Assembly (NCBI GenBank): GCA_028276345.1
Contig: JAPYWM010000062.1
Span: 1-7,138 of the forward strand
Direction: 5' to 3'
From: Sphingobacterium sp.
GTDB lineage: Bacteria > Bacteroidota > Bacteroidia > SpSt-205
Length of the DNA stretch: 7,138 nt
In this document: positions 1 to 6,261 of the stretch, piece after piece
How positions within the stretch are numbered: position 1 is the first letter of the stretch
How the letters are laid out: every line of letters starts with the position of its first letter
Notes under the pieces: model-generated
The model's database searches: none
The model's input: only the letters and a program-made list of their open reading frames with translations
Told to the model about the DNA's origin: nothing
Position numbers and translations under genes: made by a program

Positions 1-100
1 CCCGCAGGGCTGGCCGCCGCCAAAACCTCTCTCCGTTCAGAAGGTTTTTGATTGCAAATGGTATTTTCCCACGGGATGCCTCAAAGTGCCACTCCGTCAT
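1..100 (-). CDS. Unrecognised protein, N-terminal fragment (cut by window edge)
   Basis: An ATG at 100 opens a reading frame that stays open to the left edge of the window, giving 33 codons. The peptide starts MTEWHFEASRGKIPF and is rich in basic and aromatic residues, with an ERFWRRP stretch near the edge. It begins 16 nt after the stop of the BioF-like gene on the same strand. That spacing matches a further member of the same operon, in which every other junction overlaps. No clear Shine-Dalgarno sequence is seen, as is usual for Bacteroidota. There is no signal peptide or membrane segment in the visible part. I do not recognise the family. If BioF works in biotin synthesis this could be another biotin gene, but nothing in the sequence shows that. 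Confidence 0.5.
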   Translation of the reverse strand, partial: MTEWHFEASRGKIPFAIKNLLNGERFWRRPALR

Positions 101-116
101 AGTGGCCGTTTTTCCG

Positions 117-1172
117 CTAAAGCTGGTTCATGCCTACTTTCAGGGCCCGGACGAGGGTTTCTATGTCTTGCTGGGTGTGGTTGGCATGGAGGGAGAGGCG
201 ATACATAGGCTCCGGGACGGTAGGAGGAGAGAGGCGTTTGAGAGGGATGCCAGCGGCGGGGGTTTTGACCATGGCGATGGGGCCTTGCAGGCCGAGGAAG
301 GGAATACCCTCGGCAGAGAGACGCTTTCGCAGGAGAGCCACGGTCTGCCACAGCTGCGTTTGACGGGGAAGCCAGGCCCTTGCCTGCGCAAAGACCTGCG
401 CTACGGCCGCCGCTATTAGAGGCGGCAAAGCCGTGGAGTAGATAGTCCCGATGCACCGTCGCTGGAGGTAGGTGTGCAGAAGGGGCGGTGCCAAGAGCGC
501 TGCGCCCATAAGGCCTACGGCTTTTCCAAAGGTGATGAGCGTGAGGAGGGGGTTCAGTCCGTGGTGATGCGCCCAGGTTTCGCCGTCGGGATAGATGAGG
601 GTGGTGTGTGCTTCGTCGAGGATGAGGTGGCACTCGTAGCGCGCTTGGAGGTAGCGGAGCGCCTCGGGGTCGGGCATGTCGCCGCGCATAGAGTAGAGGG
701 ACTCCACGACGAGGAAGGTTTCGCCTCGGGCCTGCCGTAGAAGCTTCTCGGCGGCTTCCCAGTCGTTATGCGGGAAGCCCCAGGCCTGCGCTAAGGATAA
801 CCGGAGCCCCTGTCGAATAGACGCATGCACCTCCCGGTCGTAAATAATGGTGTCGCCCCGCTGAGCAAGCGCTTCCCAGAGGGTGATATTGGCCACAAAC
901 CCGCTGGGGAAAAGCAGGGCAGGCTGGCCGTACTTTTCGTGCAGGAGGTTTTCTAAGTGATGATAGGCGGGGTGGTCACCGCCTAAGTAGCGGGAAGCCC
1001 CACTTCCTCGCCAGAGCTCGGCGGGAAAGCCCCGCAGAATCTCCGCAATGATGCCATCGGCTTGTAAGGCGAGGTAGTCGTTGGTAGTGAAGTCCAGTGG
1101 GCTGGGGCGCGGCCAGAAGGGCCGCTCGGGAAGCTTTTCCAGCTGGGCCTCTATCCGCTCAAAGAGGCGCAT
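117..1172 (-). CDS. bioF: BioF-like 8-amino-7-oxononanoate synthase / alpha-oxoamine synthase (PLP-dependent)
   Basis: This 351-residue cytosolic enzyme belongs to the fold-type I alpha-oxoamine synthases, which join an acyl thioester to an amino acid with loss of CO2. BioF makes 8-amino-7-oxononanoate from a pimeloyl thioester and alanine, the first committed step of biotin ring assembly. Family landmarks appear in order: NDYLAL near residue 31, RGSGASRYLGG near 55, HAS with His116 (cofactor stacking), DEAH with Asp186 and His189, TFGK with Lys217 (Schiff-base lysine), IYST near 244 and PPTVP near 316. The PPTVP and IYST motifs fit BioF better than serine palmitoyltransferase or Kbl. The protein is slightly shorter than E. 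coli BioF (about 384). The ATG at 1172 overlaps the upstream ketoacyl synthase by 14 bp. A GTG at 1187 would add only five unlikely residues. Other acyl-amino-ketone synthases, such as those for sulfonolipids or sphingolipids, cannot be excluded. Confidence 0.85.
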   Translation of the reverse strand: MRLFERIEAQLEKLPERPFWPRPSPLDFTTNDYLALQADGIIAEILRGFPAELWRGSGASRYLGGDHPAYHHLENLLHEKYGQPALLFPSGFVANITLWEALAQRGDTIIYDREVHASIRQGLRLSLAQAWGFPHNDWEAAEKLLRQARGETFLVVESLYSMRGDMPDPEALRYLQARYECHLILDEAHTTLIYPDGETWAHHHGLNPLLTLITFGKAVGLMGAALLAPPLLHTYLQRRCIGTIYSTALPPLIAAAVAQVFAQARAWLPRQTQLWQTVALLRKRLSAEGIPFLGLQGPIAMVKTPAAGIPLKRLSPPTVPEPMYRLSLHANHTQQDIETLVRALKVGMNQL

Positions 1173-2259
1173 ATTGCAAAATAACACCCGCTACCCCACC
1201 GCCAAATCCCGCTCCGAGAATGGCGATTCGCCGGAGGGGTGTCTCGAGCCGGAGATGGCGCACGAGGCCTTCCGGCTCATGGGCCGGGAAGGTCGGCCAG
1301 TCGGGCGGACTGACCCGCAGGGTCTCGGTATTGTAGAGCCAGACCTGCTGGGAGAGGAGCCATTGCGCCCAGAGTAGGCTTAGGAGGCCAGAGGCGCCTA
1401 CGCTGTGGCCAATGAGGGGCTTAAGGGTGAGCGCGGGCAGGCGGCCCCAGACGGCTTCTACAGCGGCGAGCTCGGTGGCGTCGCCCTTCCGGGTGCCTGG
1501 AGCATGGAGAATCACCGCCTGGGGAGGTGTCTCCGAGAGGCTCCGTAAAAGCGCTGAAAAGGCCGCTTCTGGCAAACCTGTGAAAGTCGTCCCCTCCCCC
1601 CGACTAATGCGCAGGGCTATACGTTCTATCTGCCAGGGACTATGGGCTGGGCTAATAAAGCCCAGCACAACTCCCTCAGAGAGGACGACGCTATTTTCGC
1701 TGAAAGGCAGGGTGAAGGGAAACGCTTTTCGGCGGGTGCAGAGTCGGAGGTGGGCGAAGCTCTCTATCAGGAGTGGGTGGAGGGGGGCTTCTACGGCGCC
1801 GAAGCAAGCGGGCTCTTTCGTAGCGGCTGCGTAGAGGTAGGCTTGGTAGAGTGCGGCTATCCCACTGATACAGGTTTGGGAGAGGGTGAGGGCGGGCCCA
1901 GTGCAGCTAAGCCTTTCGGCCACGAGCGTGCTGAGGGCGCCCGCCGTCGTCTCTGGGAAGGGGCGCAGTGCCTCGGTCGGCGAGACCTTCCAGGTGTCAT
2001 AGAGAGATAGGAGGGGGGTGATTTCGCCCCGAGCGGTGCCAATATAAACCGCTCCGGGCGCAGCAGAGAAGGCCTGTGGCGGGAGGCTTTCCAGGAGCTT
2101 GTCGAGGAGGTAGCGAGCAGAGGGGGCAGGCTCTTCACCGAGCGGCCGTATGGCGAAGCCGCTCAAGAAAGACCAGCCCTGTGCTGGACTCGGCAGGACC
2201 TCGTCGGGGGCAGGGTAGCCCCACAGACCATGCAGGTAGAGAGGGCTATCGGGCTTCAT
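1159..2259 (-). CDS. Divergent beta-ketoacyl synthase (KAS II/FabF-like condensing enzyme)
   Basis: This 366-residue thiolase-fold enzyme should catalyse Claisen condensation of an acyl thioester with a malonyl thioester. The catalytic triad is complete. Cys130 lies in SQTCISGIAALYQA, His252 in HAPGTRKGDATEL (FabF-type HGTSTPLND), and His285 in LKPLIGHSVGASG, with Lys280 five residues before it as in FabF. The C-terminal glycine-rich loop reads GAGFGGGVAG. It lacks the Asn usually seen in GFGGTN, and the protein is about 45 residues shorter than typical FabF, so it is a divergent branch rather than the housekeeping enzyme. The ATG at 2259 is preferred. A GTG at 2289 would add RFCRACAAC, which is only the out-of-frame end of kdsA. 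It overlaps kdsA by 14 bp and the BioF-like gene by 14 bp, which suggests a joint function with the latter. Substrate unknown. Confidence 0.85.
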   Translation of the reverse strand: MKPDSPLYLHGLWGYPAPDEVLPSPAQGWSFLSGFAIRPLGEEPAPSARYLLDKLLESLPPQAFSAAPGAVYIGTARGEITPLLSLYDTWKVSPTEALRPFPETTAGALSTLVAERLSCTGPALTLSQTCISGIAALYQAYLYAAATKEPACFGAVEAPLHPLLIESFAHLRLCTRRKAFPFTLPFSENSVVLSEGVVLGFISPAHSPWQIERIALRISRGEGTTFTGLPEAAFSALLRSLSETPPQAVILHAPGTRKGDATELAAVEAVWGRLPALTLKPLIGHSVGASGLLSLLWAQWLLSQQVWLYNTETLRVSPPDWPTFPAHEPEGLVRHLRLETPLRRIAILGAGFGGGVAGVILQYAPL

Positions 2260-3064
2260 ACAGGCGGCGCAGGCGCGGCAAAAGCGCACGGGCCTCCTCT
2301 ATGGAAAGCATCGTCGCCGCATCGCTGGGGGAAGCTGCCGGCTCTGGATGCACTTCCATGAAGATACCGTCAGCCCCAGCGACCACCCCAAGCTGCGCAT
2401 AAAGCGGTACGAAGGCCCTTTCGCCGAGGGTCTGGCCCGCGCCGGTATTGGGCTGTTGCACCGCATGCGTGGCATCCAGTATAACCGGATACCCCCCTGC
2501 TTGCATCCGAGGCACCGACCGAAAATCCACCACTAAGTCCGAATACCCGAAAAACGTCCCCCGTTCCGTCAGGAAAATCCGACGATTACCTGTCATAGCG
2601 ACCTTTTCGGCGGCGAAAAGGGCCGCTTCGGGACTCATGAACTGACCTTTTTTGATGTTGACAATTTTTCCGGCATAGCCAGCCGCTTGCAGGAGGGCCG
2701 TCTGACGGGCTAAGAAAGCCGGTATTTGCACTACATCCACCACTTGAGCGGCGGCGGAGACCTCTGTGGTCTCATGGACGTCGGTCAAGAGGGGGACGCC
2801 AAAGTTTTGCCGCACCTGGGAGAGAATATTCAGAGCTGCCTCGTCGCCAATCCCCTGGAAGGAGGTGCCCCGCGTACGATTCGCTTTGCGGTAGGAGGCC
2901 TTGAAGACGTAGTAAAACCCCTCCTTAGCGCAGGCCTCTTGGAGGGCTTCGGCGGTGCGGGCACAGATGTCATAGCTCTCTACGACGCAGGGGCCTGCTA
3001 TGAGGAGGAGCGAGGCTTTTTCGGCGCCGGGGAACCACGCTCGCCAATCTGGGGTTCCCGTCAT
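2246..3064 (-). CDS. kdsA: 3-deoxy-D-manno-octulosonate 8-phosphate synthase (KdsA), metal-dependent class
   Basis: KdsA condenses phosphoenolpyruvate with D-arabinose 5-phosphate to give Kdo 8-phosphate, the precursor of the Kdo that links lipid A to the core of lipopolysaccharide. It acts in the cytosol as a TIM barrel. The full 272-residue length matches the family. Visible motifs are IAGPCVVES (21-30), FKASYRKANRTRG (54-66), LLTDVHE (92-98), QIPAFLARQT (113-122), NIKKGQF (136-142), DATHAVQQP (197-205) and FMEVHPEP (235-242). Cys26, His200, Glu237 and Asp248 match the four ligands of the metal-dependent enzymes of the Aquifex type. E. coli KdsA has Asn at the Cys position. The ATG overlaps the stop of the upstream isomerase gene as ATGA, and the end overlaps the next gene by 14 bp. 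The other Kdo genes (kdsB, kdsC, kdsD) are not in the window. Confidence 0.96.
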   Translation of the reverse strand: MTGTPDWRAWFPGAEKASLLLIAGPCVVESYDICARTAEALQEACAKEGFYYVFKASYRKANRTRGTSFQGIGDEAALNILSQVRQNFGVPLLTDVHETTEVSAAAQVVDVVQIPAFLARQTALLQAAGYAGKIVNIKKGQFMSPEAALFAAEKVAMTGNRRIFLTERGTFFGYSDLVVDFRSVPRMQAGGYPVILDATHAVQQPNTGAGQTLGERAFVPLYAQLGVVAGADGIFMEVHPEPAASPSDAATMLSIEEARALLPRLRRLYEAR

Positions 3065-3837
3065 CGGCCCTTGAACTGGGGCTTACGCTTTTCTACGAAG
3101 GCCTGGATGCCTTCTTGGTAGTCTTCGGTGCGGCCGGCCAGTTCTTGGTAGTAGAGCTCCTGCTGGAGGGCCTCCTCGTACGAGCGCTCAAAGCTATGCA
3201 GGAGGAGCTTTTTGATGTAGGCGAGGGCTCTGGGGGGTTTTTCGGCGTAGTGGGTGGCGATGCGGTGGGTTTCCTGAGGGAGGTCGGCATCGGGGACGAC
3301 CCGATTGATCATGCCCCAAGCGAGGGCGGTTTGGGCGGGGAGGCGCTCACCGAGGGTGGCCAGCTCAAAGGCGCGTTTGAGGCCAATGGTGCGCACCAGG
3401 TGAAAGGAAGTCCCCGTATCCAGGGAAAGCCCCACATTGACAAACGCCACGACAAAGGAGGCGCTTTCAGCCGCAATCACATAGTCACAAGCTAACGCAA
3501 GCCCCACCCCCGCCCCGGCCGCTACGCCATTGACGCTGGCGATCACGGGCTTTTCTAACTCATGCAGGGTCCGCACAAGGGGATTGTAGCGCCTCTCTAC
3601 GGATTCGCCGAGGGAACGTTTGATGCCGATGATGTCCTTAAGGTCTTGGCCCGAACAGAAGGCTTTGCCAGAACCCTGGATCACCACGGCGCGCACTTGG
3701 GCATTTTTACGGGCTTCCCGGAGGGCGGCGAGAAGCTCATGGCTCATTTTTTCGTTGAAGGCGTTGAATCGGTCGGGCCGGTTGAGCGTGAGATAAGCAA
3801 CGGCGTCCCGCACCTCGTATGAAATCGTCTCGTACAT
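3061..3837 (-). CDS. PaaG-like enoyl-CoA isomerase, crotonase (enoyl-CoA hydratase/isomerase) family
   Basis: This 258-residue cytosolic crotonase-fold protein acts on CoA thioesters. Landmarks are LTLNRPDRFNAF, the oxyanion-hole segment FCSGQDL (70-76 region), ERRYNPLVR, PVIASVNGVAAGAGVGLALA, and a C-terminal YYQELAGRTEDYQEG...KRKPQFKGR that closely resembles E. coli PaaG as I remember it. The two glutamates of classical hydratases are replaced by Gly112 and Phe132. Asp140, in GLSLDTGT, matches the catalytic aspartate of PaaG (GLIPDCGG). The sequence therefore favours double-bond isomerisation over hydration. PaaG converts ring-epoxyphenylacetyl-CoA to oxepin-CoA, but no other phenylacetate genes are visible, so the substrate here could be a fatty enoyl-CoA. 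It is the first gene of the operon. The ATG at 3837 is chosen because the promoter element at 3842-3849 lies inside the longer frame that starts at 3867. Confidence 0.9.
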   Translation of the reverse strand: MYETISYEVRDAVAYLTLNRPDRFNAFNEKMSHELLAALREARKNAQVRAVVIQGSGKAFCSGQDLKDIIGIKRSLGESVERRYNPLVRTLHELEKPVIASVNGVAAGAGVGLALACDYVIAAESASFVVAFVNVGLSLDTGTSFHLVRTIGLKRAFELATLGERLPAQTALAWGMINRVVPDADLPQETHRIATHYAEKPPRALAYIKKLLLHSFERSYEEALQQELYYQELAGRTEDYQEGIQAFVEKRKPQFKGR

Positions 3838-3841
3838 AGGG

Positions 3842-3849
3842 CAAAGGTA
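3842..3849 (-). promoter_or_regulatory. Bacteroidota-type -7 promoter element for the isomerase-kdsA-KS-bioF operon
   Basis: On the minus strand this reads TACCTTTG, a perfect match to the Bacteroidota -7 consensus TAnnTTTG. It is followed by CCCT and then the ATG at 3837, so the start codon is 4 nt downstream. With the usual start a few bases after the element, the mRNA would begin at or next to the ATG (leaderless). No convincing -33 TTG element is seen about 20 bp upstream. Because it overlaps codons for YLCP of the longer possible frame, it decides the start at 3837. Confidence 0.6.
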
Positions 3850-3983
3850 CGGATTGAGAGAGGCCATAGGCCATCCAGATTATAGGGTGTTTGGGCCGCT
3901 CTGGACGGCTTTTTGCATGAGGGGATGTTTTCCACAATTAAGTTAGTTAGCTTGCTGCCACTGCAACATTTTCGCCACTGTGT

Positions 3984-3995
3984 GCGTATATACGC
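3984..3995. repeat. 12-bp perfect palindrome GCGTATATACGC in divergent intergenic region
   Basis: The sequence GCGTATATACGC is its own reverse complement. It lies in the 216-bp gap between the divergently transcribed isomerase operon and the T9SS cargo gene, about 58 bp before the ATG at 4054. A symmetric site here could be an operator for a dimeric regulator. Symmetry does not extend into the flanks. One or two palindromes of this length are expected by chance in a window this size, so the regulatory reading is weak. The rest of the gap shows nothing else that I can name. Confidence 0.3.
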
Positions 3996-4040
3996 CATGA
4001 CTATGGCCCAGGGCATTCCAAGGAGTTGGCAAAAATTTTG

Positions 4041-4048
4041 TTATTTTG
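4041..4048 (+). promoter_or_regulatory. Probable -7 promoter element of the T9SS cargo gene (one mismatch)
   Basis: TTATTTTG matches TAnnTTTG except at the second base. It sits 5 nt before the ATG at 4054, the same spacing as the perfect element of the gene at 6976. The surrounding run is AT-rich (4031-4048). A second near match, AAATTTTG, ends at 4040 and would give a longer leader of about 10 nt. No clear -33 element at standard spacing was found. Confidence 0.4.
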
Positions 4049-4053
4049 CCTAT

Positions 4054-6261
4054 ATGAGACCCAAGGTAGTTTTCCTCTCTCTGCTGGGTCTCATGCTGGG
4101 CGAGGGCACGCGCGAGCTCATGGCTAATAACTGTAGCAACCACGGCTACATTCAGATCTGGGATAATAATGACCCTCTCCGAAACTTCGCTACTTATAAC
4201 TGCCCTGAGTATGCCCGTTTGTACATTCGTGCTACCGCGGGCGAGCGTATCTACATGGGATTTCATGTGAATAATCAAAATGATGGTAATCCAACCATTG
4301 CTAATGATGTCTGGATGCGTCTACGCGACCCTAATGGAAACGTTGTGATGGGACCTATCCAGCTTCAGAGTACCATGGGGGCGGGGTGGATCAATACCTG
4401 TGCCCAGGCTATGGCCGGTCCACAGCCCCTTGTCGGCGCTACGGGCTATAATCCTCTTGTTTACAATGTGCCCGCTGGGGGTCCCTCTGGTGACTACTAC
4501 ATTGAGTTTGCCGTCAATAATAACCCTAACACTTACCAGAAGCGGGTTTTCCGGTGGTTTGATATCACCGTAGCCCGGTGGAGTGGCACGAGCTGGGTAA
4601 CTAAGCCGGGCCGCCTCTGGAGCCGTAAGTGGGATTTCACCACCCGGGGGGCTAACAACCCTTTCGTGGGCACGCTCTATACGTATTCCCCGGACTCCAT
4701 CGTAACGAGCTTTGCCTTCAATGGGATGCAGCCCTATGGCTTTGAGGTAGCGTGTAACTCCTTCGGTGCCTCCACGGTCGGGACGCCGCAGCAGCGCCGC
4801 CGTTCTGACTATCGGCAGAACATCTTGAATGCCGGTGGTGTCCCTGCTGCGCCAGAGTACCCCATCTTCCTCAACGACCCCGACATAGAGTACTATCCCA
4901 CTGGTATCGTGGGAAGTGTGGACTCCTTCGCAGTAATCCCCTGTACCGAAATGAGCTACTGCATTTATGTCTCGCTTTCCAAACCCGGACAGGTGCAGAT
5001 TACGCTCAACTTCCCGGCGCCATATGTGCCGTGGACTTTCATCGGCCAGCTTAACGGGGGGCCGAACTGTGTGCCCTGGGACGGCCGCGACGGAAACGGC
5101 GTCCCCGTCGCTAATGGTACTATCGTCAATGCGCAGTTAGACTACTTCACCGGACTGACCCACCTGCCGCTCGTGGATGTAGAGCACCATAATAATGGTT
5201 TCCGCGTCTTCCTGGTGCGCCCTACTACAAAGCCTAACGGAAGTCCTATCCCCGACCCCAAAGTATACTGGGATGATATCCTTCTGACAGACCCCGGAAA
5301 CTCGTTGGATGGCGTACAAAATCTCACCGGCTGTCAGCCTACCCTCACTTTCGGTTGCCATCGCTGGCGAAATCGCGGCACCAACAACGCCAACCCCGAG
5401 GTCATCAACACCTGGTGGTACACCAATACCGAGCAGCACACCTTCATCCTCAACATAGATCCGACGAAGTGGAAAGTTTTTGCCGAAATACCATCTAACG
5501 GATGCGCTTCCTCTGATGGCGTGACTGTGCATTTGTGGTTCTCCTCGGAGATCCCACTCTCCTCCGTTCTCGGAAATATTAACACTACTCCTCCTGGCCT
5601 CTTAGGAGGCCCACCAGACACCCTCATAGACAATAGCCAGCCTGGCTGGATCCATCTCTACCTCACCTATCCCGTCAATGGTAGCGCTAACAATGTGACT
5701 ATTAATTACACGGTCGTGTCCAACTCTTCCAAATATCCCTATTGCAGGGATACAGCTCAGCTTTCGTGTACGGTTCTGCCCGTAGTCTGGGCTCGGGAGC
5801 TATGGGGCGAGGCTCTTGCTACTTATAACCGCCTCTCGTGGCAAACCGCTCAGGAGCCACCTAACACGACCTTTATTGTGGAGAGGCGTGAAGGGAATTT
5901 CTTTGTACCTATCGGCAGTTTGTTAGGACGGGGTAGTTCTATGACCTACACCTTTGAGGACCACCTGCGCCCCGGGAAAGGCCCCTGGTATTATCGCTTA
6001 CGAGTAGAGGAACCCGGTGCTGCCCCTGTGTATTCACGAACAGTGGAGCTCGCCCTGGAACAAGTCCCCTTACAGGTGAAGTTTTACCAGGGTAACCTGT
6101 ACATTAGCGGCTCCGATGATAAGTATGCTATTGAGGTATATAATTCGCTGGGGCAGCTGGTGTGGTCTGCAGCATTGTCGCCGGGATGGCATGAGCTTCC
6201 TCTCACGCCGGGCTTTTACCTTGTGCGGGTAGAGGGGGAAGTTTTGCGCATCTTCTGGTGA
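4054..6261 (+). CDS. Secreted multidomain protein with T9SS type A C-terminal sorting domain
   Basis: This 735-residue protein is predicted to cross the inner membrane by Sec and the outer membrane by the type IX secretion system. The N-terminus MRPKVVFLSLLGLMLG is a signal peptide, with possible cleavage near LMA-NN (residue 25). Residues about 26-560 form a large Asn-, Gly- and aromatic-rich ectodomain. Notable points in it are GRLWSRKWDF (186-195), WDGRDGNGVPV (342-352), the run around LPLVDVEHHNNGF (371-383), GCHRW (434-438) and NTWWYTN (452-458). I recall similar segments in other large Bacteroidota surface proteins but cannot name a domain. Residues about 575-668 resemble the fibronectin-III-like module that often precedes the sorting signal (LSWQTAQEPPNTTFIVERR, WYYRLRV). 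Residues about 671-735 are the sorting domain (AIEVYNSLGQLVW ... GFYLVRVEG). The ATG at 4054 is chosen for its signal peptide and nearby promoter. The frame is open back to 3913, but that extension does not look like protein. The first few hundred bases are clearly more AT-rich than the neighbouring genes. Confidence 0.88.
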   Translation: MRPKVVFLSLLGLMLGEGTRELMANNCSNHGYIQIWDNNDPLRNFATYNCPEYARLYIRATAGERIYMGFHVNNQNDGNPTIANDVWMRLRDPNGNVVMGPIQLQSTMGAGWINTCAQAMAGPQPLVGATGYNPLVYNVPAGGPSGDYYIEFAVNNNPNTYQKRVFRWFDITVARWSGTSWVTKPGRLWSRKWDFTTRGANNPFVGTLYTYSPDSIVTSFAFNGMQPYGFEVACNSFGASTVGTPQQRRRSDYRQNILNAGGVPAAPEYPIFLNDPDIEYYPTGIVGSVDSFAVIPCTEMSYCIYVSLSKPGQVQITLNFPAPYVPWTFIGQLNGGPNCVPWDGRDGNGVPVANGTIVNAQLDYFTGLTHLPLVDVEHHNNGFRVFLVRPTTKPNGSPIPDPKVYWDDILLTDPGNSLDGVQNLTGCQPTLTFGCHRWRNRGTNNANPEVINTWWYTNTEQHTFILNIDPTKWKVFAEIPSNGCASSDGVTVHLWFSSEIPLSSVLGNINTTPPGLLGGPPDTLIDNSQPGWIHLYLTYPVNGSANNVTINYTVVSNSSKYPYCRDTAQLSCTVLPVVWARELWGEALATYNRLSWQTAQEPPNTTFIVERREGNFFVPIGSLLGRGSSMTYTFEDHLRPGKGPWYYRLRVEEPGAAPVYSRTVELALEQVPLQVKFYQGNLYISGSDDKYAIEVYNSLGQLVWSAALSPGWHELPLTPGFYLVRVEGEVLRIFW

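Noticed and set aside
97..633. 178-residue minus-strand frame inside the BioF-like gene
   Set aside because: It is out of frame with the BioF-like gene, which has clear family motifs over the same bases. The peptide is rich in Pro, Arg and His without motifs, typical of a GC-rich shadow frame.
1412..2010. Long plus-strand open frames (140 and 122 codons) opposite the ketoacyl synthase
   Set aside because: They are antisense to a gene with an intact catalytic triad, have no promoter box near their starts, and their peptides show no recognisable domain.
2260..2289. GTG start at 2289 for the ketoacyl synthase, preceded by GAGGAGG
   Set aside because: The GAGGAGG encodes the Glu-Glu-Ala region of KdsA and lies only 3 nt from the GTG, too close for a normal ribosome binding site. 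The extra residues RFCRACAAC look unlike a ketosynthase N-terminus.
2726..3121. 131-codon plus-strand frame opposite kdsA
   Set aside because: The bases are fully explained by KdsA, and the antisense frame is a by-product of GC-rich codon use.
3868..3895. TATAAT-like hexamer on the minus strand (CCTATAATCTGG) as a sigma-70-type promoter
   Set aside because: Bacteroidota primary promoters use TAnnTTTG rather than TATAAT, and a perfect TAnnTTTG element lies closer to the start codon.
3913..4053. Upstream extension of the T9SS cargo protein by 47 residues (from ATG at 3913)
   Set aside because: It would place the signal peptide internally, and the extension overlaps the probable -7 promoter element at 4041-4048.
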